Part shown: piece after piece, positions 1-4,207 of the stretch | How positions within the stretch are numbered: the first letter of the stretch is position 1 | How the letters are laid out: each line of letters opens with the position of its first letter | Assembly (NCBI GenBank): GCA_964461295.1 | Contig: CAYWTX010000509.1 | Span: 1-6,219, forward strand | DNA from: CAYWTX01 sp964461295 | GTDB taxonomy: Bacteria; Planctomycetota; Phycisphaerae; SM23-33 | DNA length: 6,219 bases | Reading direction: 5' to 3' | Position numbers and translations under genes: made by a program | Notes under the pieces: generated by a model | Told to the model about the DNA's origin: nothing | Seen by the model: only the letters and a program-made list of their open reading frames with translations | The model's database searches: none

Positions 1-120
1 GCGGCCGTCGCGGCTCGTCGGGAGTGGCGTCGCGGCCAGCACACGGAAAACAGCGGCGGAGGCGTGGTAGGGCCAAGCGAAGGAAACGAAGTGCGGCCCG
101 AAGGGCGGCAGGGCGTCGGA

Positions 121-187
121 GCATCCCGTAGTACCGTGGACGTCGGGGAACTCTCTCCGAGGGAACCCGGCCGAGGGAAGGGGATGC
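121..187 (+). other. Long-range stem in the intron's 5' RNA domains
   Basis: GCATCCC at 121-127 is perfectly complementary to GGGATGC at 181-187 and encloses about 53 nt that can form smaller hairpins. It lies directly upstream of the maturase start, so it is probably part of the structured RNA of domains I-III or the base of domain IV. The assignment to a particular domain is not possible from this fragment. The rest of 1-120 is GC-rich with short self-complementary stretches and no credible gene. Confidence 0.4.
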
Positions 188-204
188 CGGAACATGGAAC
201 CGTT

Positions 205-210
205 GAGAGG
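205..210 (+). promoter_or_regulatory. Ribosome binding site deciding the maturase start
   Basis: GAGAGG lies 7 nt before ATG 218. The in-frame ATG at 194 has no comparable purine-rich site at the right distance, so 218 is preferred. Confidence 0.55.
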
Positions 211-217
211 CAACACG

Positions 218-1564
218 ATGAGCGCACTGAAGCTCACAAGCGTGTCAACGAAACAGCAACGGATAGCGATGCTGGCCCGGCAGGGGCCGCAGATGGGCTT
301 CACGTCGCTGGCTCACCACATCGACATCGACTGGTTGCGAGAGGCGTATAGTCGCACCCGAAAGAGCGGGGCGGTAGGCGTGGACGGACAGACGGCCCAA
401 GAGTACGCCGCGAACCTGGAGGGCAACCTCCAGTCGCTGCTGAATCGGGCCAAGTCCGGGACGTACTTCGCACCGCCGGTTCGTCGGGTGCATATTCCCA
501 AGGGCACGGGCAACGAGACTCGGCCCATCGGGATTCCGACGTTTGAGGACAAGGTACTTCAGCGGGCGGCCGTGATGGTCTTGGAGTCGGTCTACGAGCA
601 GGACTTCAGGGACTGCTCGTACGGCTTCCGGCCGGGCCGTTCGCCGCACCAGGCGTTGGAAGCCTTGCGCAGTCAGATGATGGAGATAAAGGGCGGCTGG
701 ATCGTGGAGGTCGACATCCGGAAGTTTTTCGACACCCTGGATCATTCTCATCTGCGTCAACTGCTGGGGCAGAGGATACGGGACGGGGTGTTGCGGAAGC
801 TGATCGACAAGTGGCTGAAGGCGGGAGTGATGGAAGCAGGGCAGTTGTCTTACGCCGAGACGGGCTCACCCCAAGGCGGTGTGATCTCCCCGATGCTGTC
901 CAACGTCTATTTGCATTACGTGCTGGACGTGTGGTTCGAGCAGGAGGTCCAGCCGCGGATGGGGGGGCGTGCCTTCCTGGTTCGCTTCGCGGACGACTTC
1001 GTGATGGGATTCGAGCGGGAAGACGACGCTCGACGGGTGCTGGACGTGCTGCCCAAGCGGTTCGGGAAGTACGGCCTGACGTTGCACCCGACCAAGACCC
1101 GGCTGGTTAGATTCACCCGGCCGCCCAAGCAGGCTTCGCCCCAAGGCGGGGACCCTGCATATGGACCGGGCAGCTTCGACTTGCTGGGCTTCACCCATTA
1201 CTGGGGTCGCTCGTTGAAAGGGAACTGGGTCATCAAGCGTAAGACCTCCCGAAGCCGATTCAGCCGGGCGGCGAAAGCCATCCGACAATGGTGCCGTCAG
1301 CACCGGCATCAGCCGATCAGCCAGCAACACCGTGCGTTGGTTCAGAAGTTGCGAGGGCACTATGCCTACTACGGCATCACGTGCAACATAGAGGCATTGA
1401 GCCGCTTCTACCAGGAGACGCTACGAACTTGGCAGAAGTGGTTGAGCCGCCGCTCGCAGCGCGCGTACCTGAGATGGGACCGATTCCACGAGTTGCTGAA
1501 GCGATACCCGCTTCCGCGGCCGCGTATCGTCCACTCAGCCTATGCGCCCGTAGCGAATCCATGA
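218..1564 (+). CDS. ltrA: Group II intron reverse transcriptase/maturase (no endonuclease domain)
   Basis: A 448-residue intron-encoded protein that helps the intron RNA fold and splice, then copies it into DNA during retrohoming. Reverse transcriptase blocks appear in order: IPKGTGNETRPIGIPTFEDK near 97-116, the SYGFRPGRSPHQAL block near 134-147, VEVDIRKFFDTLDH with catalytic D166, QGGVISP at 219-225, and FADD at 257-260, where Phe replaces the usual Tyr of YADD, a common variant. The maturase (domain X) signature LRGHYAYYG lies at 378-386 with a basic, Trp/Arg-rich tail. The protein stops about 60 residues later, so the HNH endonuclease found in longer relatives is absent. Such proteins usually prime on nascent DNA strands. 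Start 218 is chosen over 194 because of GAGAGG upstream. No frameshift or stop interrupts it, so the protein is likely functional. Domain V begins 7 nt after the stop. Confidence 0.95.
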   Translation: MSALKLTSVSTKQQRIAMLARQGPQMGFTSLAHHIDIDWLREAYSRTRKSGAVGVDGQTAQEYAANLEGNLQSLLNRAKSGTYFAPPVRRVHIPKGTGNETRPIGIPTFEDKVLQRAAVMVLESVYEQDFRDCSYGFRPGRSPHQALEALRSQMMEIKGGWIVEVDIRKFFDTLDHSHLRQLLGQRIRDGVLRKLIDKWLKAGVMEAGQLSYAETGSPQGGVISPMLSNVYLHYVLDVWFEQEVQPRMGGRAFLVRFADDFVMGFEREDDARRVLDVLPKRFGKYGLTLHPTKTRLVRFTRPPKQASPQGGDPAYGPGSFDLLGFTHYWGRSLKGNWVIKRKTSRSRFSRAAKAIRQWCRQHRHQPISQQHRALVQKLRGHYAYYGITCNIEALSRFYQETLRTWQKWLSRRSQRAYLRWDRFHELLKRYPLPRPRIVHSAYAPVANP

Positions 1565-1570
1565 GCCGAA

Positions 1571-1603
1571 GAGCCGGATGCGGGAATCCTGCAAGTCCGG
1601 ATC
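1571..1603 (+). ncRNA. Group II intron domain V (catalytic hairpin)
   Basis: A 33-nt hairpin beginning GAGCCGGATGC and ending GTCCGGATC. The lower stem pairs GAGCCGGA with TCCGGATC, holding the AGC catalytic triad at positions 2-4 of the hairpin. A two-nt bulge (AG, 1594-1595) separates it from a short upper stem GCGG/CTGC (with one G-U pair). Unlike the canonical G-U wobble in the triad, the G at 1573 faces A at 1601. Its position, straight after the maturase stop and just before domain VI, supports the call. Confidence 0.85.
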
Positions 1604-1604
1604 C

Positions 1605-1644
1605 GTGGGGAGCCTGGGCGGGCAACCGCCCAGGCTTACCCGAC
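1605..1644 (+). ncRNA. Group II intron domain VI with branch-point A and 3' splice site
   Basis: AGCCTGGGCGG (1611-1621) pairs perfectly over 11 bp with CCGCCCAGGCT (1626-1636), closed by a GCAA tetraloop of the GNRA type. Below it are a G1610-T1637 wobble, an unpaired A at 1638, then GGG 1607-1609 with CCC 1639-1641. The unpaired A is the predicted branch nucleotide, 7 nt from the 3' end of the intron at C1644. The 3' exon would begin AAATGG. Confidence 0.88.
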
Positions 1645-1673
1645 AAATGGTTCGGTGCGGTTCTGCCGCCCTT

Positions 1674-1797
1674 AGGGTCCGTCACGAAATAACCTGAGCA
1701 AGCCAGTCTTGGTGGCACAGCTTTCCAAGCTGTGCAGCACAGGTCGGAGACCTGTGCCACCTGGGAAACGTGAACAAGCGATTTCGTGACGGCGCCT
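1674..1797. repeat. MITE-like element with terminal inverted repeats
   Basis: CCGTCACGAAAT at 1679-1690 is the exact reverse complement of ATTTCGTGACGG at 1781-1792. The similarity continues imperfectly on both sides (pattern AGG..CCGTCACGAAAT..C.TG..CA), giving arms of about 27 nt. The interior is almost filled by the double hairpin at 1711-1761. It has no coding capacity and no obvious target duplication. It may be a non-autonomous element mobilised by a transposase elsewhere, or simply a large structured repeat. Confidence 0.6.
1711..1761. repeat. Compound palindrome: two tandem hairpins within outer arms
   Basis: First hairpin: GCACAGCTT (1715-1723), loop TCC, AAGCTGTGC (1727-1735). Second: GCACAGGTC (1737-1745), loop GGA, GACCTGTGC (1749-1757). 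They are separated by one A. The outer segments GGTGGCACAG (1711-1720) and CTGTGCCACC (1752-1761) are also perfectly complementary, so either two 9-bp hairpins or one large stem can form. The two loops are complementary to each other. No T-run follows, so it is not a classic intrinsic terminator. Confidence 0.9.
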
Positions 1798-1826
1798 TAC
1801 AGGGCTTGTTCATTGATGTTCTGGCA

Positions 1827-1872
1827 CCCAGGGCGTTGCCCTGGGCTTTATCCCATCAGCCCGTTGGGCTGA
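1827..1872. repeat. Pair of GTT-loop hairpins
   Basis: CCCAGGGC (1827-1834), loop GTT, GCCCTGGG (1838-1845), then 10 nt later TCAGCCC (1856-1862), loop GTT, GGGCTGA (1866-1872). Perfect stems of 8 and 7 bp with identical loops and no coding context suggest a dispersed REP-like repeat rather than a chance fold. There is no T-tract after either stem. Confidence 0.75.
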
Positions 1873-2007
1873 AGAAAACGGCAATAATGGTGCTACAGTG
1901 TCCGAAAAACCCCGTAGCGGCGCGAATCGTTGTCTGTTCTTCCGGCTCAGAACCGCTTCGAGCATTGAGCCCTTTCTTGCCTTCGGGTCTTCTAACTGAA
2001 CCGTATT

Positions 2008-2103
2008 GGGCGTAAGCCCCCGGTGGATAATGAAGCGGGCGACAGAGAGCCCCCAGCGTGGGCCAGGCCGCTTCTCCGATTCCCTCACAGACTCTCAGGG
2101 GAC
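2008..2103 (+). repeat. Dispersed repeat, copy 1 (partial)
   Basis: It begins with the hairpin GGGC-GTAA-GCCC (2008-2019) and ends with AGGCCGCTTCT (2065-2075) followed by CGATTCCCTCACAGACTCTC (2077-2096). The segment 2037-2094 matches the reverse complement of 3950-4008 with few substitutions and one indel; its terminal part also matches 4097-4134 in direct orientation. I see no clear matching left arm, so this copy is truncated or decayed at its left side. An open frame from 2023 that runs into the downstream gene is translated repeat, not protein. Confidence 0.75.
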
Positions 2104-2209
2104 ACGTCCGGCCTGGCCGCAAGCGAGGAGTACAGATGCGCCTTCGGAGAAGTGTTTCGTTACGGCGAAAGCGGGGACCGTTTTTCGCGGCCATCGGAAC
2201 GCCAAATCG

Positions 2210-2218
2210 TGCTATCAT
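2210..2218 (+). promoter_or_regulatory. Candidate extended -10 promoter for the signalling gene
   Basis: TGCTATCAT fits an extended -10 element (TGnTATAAT with one mismatch), 41 nt before the chosen start at 2260. No good -35 hexamer lies at the right spacing, which extended -10 promoters tolerate. Predicted transcription would begin near 2225. Confidence 0.35.
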
Positions 2219-2259
2219 CCACGGCGGCACCGAGTTTTGGCGACGGAGTCGTGAAGCCG

Positions 2260-3933
2260 ATGGCGAACCAGACTGTGACGCGGAAGTTGCTGGTCCTGCA
2301 CGGGCCGGCCATGGAATCGCAAGGGATCCTCGGCCTGCTGAGGCAACACTACGAGGTGCGCCCCGCGGAGGAACTGGAGGAGGCGCTGGAGGCGCTGCGC
2401 GGAGGAACCTTCGACGCCGTGCTGGCCGAGACCGCCGACTTCCTGCCCCTGGAGCGGGGCATCGTGACGCAGCAGGCGGCCACCATTCTGGACACCGTCG
2501 GCGACGGGGTGTGCATCGTCGGCCCCGACGGGCGGCTGGTCTGGTCCAACCGCCGCCTGCGCGAGGCCCCGGCGTCGGTGCTCGACAAGTTGCGCCAGTG
2601 CTGCGCCGCGGCGTTCAGCGACCTGGCCCTCAGCGGCCCGGAGACCTCCGGGCGGCGTTTCTCGCTGATGGGCGAGGAAGGCAGCTACTACGAGGTGTTC
2701 TGCTCGCCGATCCGCGACCTGGAGAAGCGCCTCTGCCAGATCGTCGCGGTCGTCGTGAACGCCACCAACCAGCGCCGCCAGCAGCAGAAGCTCAACGCCA
2801 TCGACCGCGCCGGGCGCATGCTGGTCAGCTTCGAACCGGCGTCGGTCGCGAAGTTCGACGCCCGCCAGCGCCTGGAGTTGCTGGCCGGACGGATCATCGG
2901 CTCCAGCCGCGAGGTGCTCAACTACCAGAACTTCGCCGTGCTGCTGCTCAACGAGCGCAGCAACCGGCTGGAGCTGGTGGTGGCGGAGGGGATGGACGAG
3001 CCGGCGTGGAAGTACGATCTGCTGGCCAACACGGATGGCAACGGCATATGCGGGTACGTGGCGGCGACGGGGCGAGGCTACATCTGTCCCGACGTGCAGC
3101 AGGACAAGCGATACCTGCCCGGCCTGCGCGACGCCCGCAGCAGCCTGACGGTGCCGCTGCGTCTGCACGACCGCGTGGTGGGCGTGCTGAACGTGGAGTC
3201 GGCCCAGGTGCGGGCGTTCAGCGAGGAGGACCGCCAGTTCGCGGAGATCTTCGCCAACTACGTGGCCCTGGCGATGAACATCCTCAACCTGCTGGCCAGC
3301 GAGCGCCACGCCACGCACTCGCAGGTGAGCGGGTCGATCTGCACGGAACTGGCCGGGCCGGTGAACGACATCATCACCGGGGCGACGGAGTTGATGGAGG
3401 AGTACATCGGGCACGACGACCTTCGCAAGGGCTTGCAGGGGATCATCGATCGGGCGACGGCGGCCCGCCGGTCGCTGCGGCAGCTCGCCCATGCGGGCAT
3501 CACCGGCGCCATGCCGGCCGGGGCCGCCCCCGCGGCCGACCCGGTCCTCGCCGGGCGGCGGGTGCTGGTGGTCGACGACGAGGAGGCCATTCGCGAGACC
3601 ATCCGCGACGTGCTGCTCAACAGCGGCTGCGCCGTGGAACTGGCCGCCGACGGGCAGGAAGCGATCGAGCGGCTGGCCGCGAGGGACTACGACCTGGTGA
3701 TCTCCGACATCAAGATGCCGCGGGCCAACGGCTACCAGGTCTTCGCGGCCGCCAAGGGGCGCAACGCCAGCCTGCCGGTGGTCCTGATCACCGCGTTCGG
3801 CTACGACCCGAAGCATTCGGTTCTGCGGGCCAGGCAGGAGGGGCTCTCGGCCGTGCTGCTGAAACCGTTCAAGGTGCAGAAGCTGCTGGAGGTGTGCCGC
3901 GCGGCCGTGAGCGGGAGCCAGAGCGGGCTGTGA
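2260..3933 (+). CDS. PAS-GAF signalling protein with pseudo-kinase helix and C-terminal receiver
   Basis: A 557-residue cytoplasmic regulator with no signal peptide or membrane segment. Domains in order: half of a receiver-like fold (about 8-66), PAS (about 72-170; ILDTVGDGVCIVGPDGRLVW at 76-95), GAF (about 205-345; FAVLLLNERSNRLELVVAEG, later VPLRLHDRVVGVLNVES), a DHp-like helical pair (about 348-412) and a full receiver (about 433-552). The receiver has D439/D440, phospho-acceptor D483 in SDIKMP, T511 and K535, so it should accept phosphate. The helical pair has TELAGPVN where kinases have HELRTPLN, so the His is T362, and no ATPase domain follows. The N-terminal half receiver has E57 at the phospho-Asp position and lacks the acidic pair. 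It probably senses small molecules through PAS/GAF and takes phosphate from a separate kinase; no partner is nearby. Start 2260 is chosen because GGAG sits 11 nt upstream; GTG 2251 is the alternative, and earlier starts run into a repeat. Confidence 0.85.
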   Translation: MANQTVTRKLLVLHGPAMESQGILGLLRQHYEVRPAEELEEALEALRGGTFDAVLAETADFLPLERGIVTQQAATILDTVGDGVCIVGPDGRLVWSNRRLREAPASVLDKLRQCCAAAFSDLALSGPETSGRRFSLMGEEGSYYEVFCSPIRDLEKRLCQIVAVVVNATNQRRQQQKLNAIDRAGRMLVSFEPASVAKFDARQRLELLAGRIIGSSREVLNYQNFAVLLLNERSNRLELVVAEGMDEPAWKYDLLANTDGNGICGYVAATGRGYICPDVQQDKRYLPGLRDARSSLTVPLRLHDRVVGVLNVESAQVRAFSEEDRQFAEIFANYVALAMNILNLLASERHATHSQVSGSICTELAGPVNDIITGATELMEEYIGHDDLRKGLQGIIDRATAARRSLRQLAHAGITGAMPAGAAPAADPVLAGRRVLVVDDEEAIRETIRDVLLNSGCAVELAADGQEAIERLAARDYDLVISDIKMPRANGYQVFAAAKGRNASLPVVLITAFGYDPKHSVLRARQEGLSAVLLKPFKVQKLLEVCRAAVSGSQSGL

Positions 3934-3944
3934 GCGTCGGGGCG

Positions 3945-4134
3945 CTTGGGAGTTTGTGAAAGAATCGAAACTCGCGGCTTGGCCCACGCGGGAGGCTTTC
4001 TGTCGCCCCTTCGGGGCTCCATGCTTAATTGCTTGTGTACCGCGGGCTTACGCCCCCGGCAAAATCCTGATCGCCCCTTCCGGGCGAAGAGGGACAAGGC
4101 CGCTTCTGCGATTCTTTCACAAACTCTCAGGAGA
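3945..4134 (+). repeat. Dispersed repeat, copy 2, with terminal inverted repeats
   Basis: GAGTTTGTGAAAGAATCG (3950-3967) is the exact reverse complement of 4109-4126. With gaps the arms extend to about 3945-3985 and 4091-4131, including GCGGCTTGGCCC against its near complement. Inside are hairpins GCCCC-TTC-GGGGC (4005-4017), GGGC-TTAC-GCCC (4044-4055) and TCGCCC/GGGCGA (4071-4087). It fills the gap between the two genes starting 11 nt after the stop at 3933, and could slow or end transcription, though no T-run marks an intrinsic terminator. No coding capacity. Confidence 0.8.
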
Positions 4135-4196
4135 AGTCGCCGGCAATTCGCTTCGCCAACCTTGCAGCCCCTGGGCAGGCCAGAGACAATGCAGAC

Positions 4197-4201
4197 GGGA
4201 G
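4197..4201 (+). promoter_or_regulatory. Ribosome binding site deciding the GTG start of the R-M gene
   Basis: GGGAG ends 6 nt before GTG 4208. The nearby ATG at 4189 is in another frame, so the site and the protein conservation both point to GTG 4208; TTG 4205 is a less likely in-frame alternative. Confidence 0.55.
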
Positions 4202-4207
4202 TACTTG

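Larger units (their letters stand above)
1..1644 (+). mobile_element. Group II intron, 3' portion (5' end outside window)
   Basis: A retroelement that splices as RNA and moves by target-primed reverse transcription. What shows it: a maturase reading frame (218-1564), followed within a few bases by a domain V hairpin with an AGC triad and a domain VI hairpin with a bulged A, ending in CCCGAC. The 3' end is placed at 1644 because the branch A at 1638 then lies 7 nt from the splice site and the intron ends in AC, both usual for the class. Only about 217 nt precede the maturase start, whereas domains I-III normally need several hundred, so the 5' splice site is probably upstream of the window. 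A GTGCG at 91 resembles an intron start but is too close to the gene. Whether the 5' part is complete cannot be seen. Confidence 0.9.
1645..2259. other. Repeat-rich intergenic region without a credible gene
   Basis: Between the intron end and the signalling gene no reading frame shows recognisable protein features; the short open frames here run through palindromes. The stretch holds the inverted-repeat element at 1674-1797, hairpins at 1827-1872, a dispersed repeat copy near 2008-2103 and a possible promoter at 2210-2218. In 1873-2007 and 2104-2209 I see nothing definite. TGAACAAGC (1771-1779) also pairs with GCTTGTTCA (1804-1812), an alternative stem overlapping the end of the first element. 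Confidence 0.7.

Noticed and set aside
91..95. GTGCG as the intron 5' end
   Set aside because: It matches the usual group II start, but leaves only about 127 nt before the maturase, far too little for domains I-III.
1711..1761. Intrinsic terminator or CRISPR repeat
   Set aside because: No T-run follows, and the two hairpins have different stems with no spacer of regular length.
1770..2015. Possible small protein of 81 codons
   Set aside because: It runs through both GTT-loop hairpins and into the repeat copy, has no good ribosome site and no recognisable features.
2058..3959. 633-codon + strand frame overlapping the signalling gene
   Set aside because: Arg/Gly/Ala-rich with no domains; the overlapping frame has clear PAS, GAF and receiver motifs.
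2215..3987. 590-codon antisense open frame over the signalling gene
   Set aside because: The translation is low-complexity His/Arg/Ala/Gly-rich, typical of the opposite strand of a GC-rich gene.
4162..4190. TTGCAG, 17 bp, GACAAT as a promoter for the restriction-modification gene
   Set aside because: Both boxes are weak and the predicted leader of about 11 nt would barely include the ribosome site.
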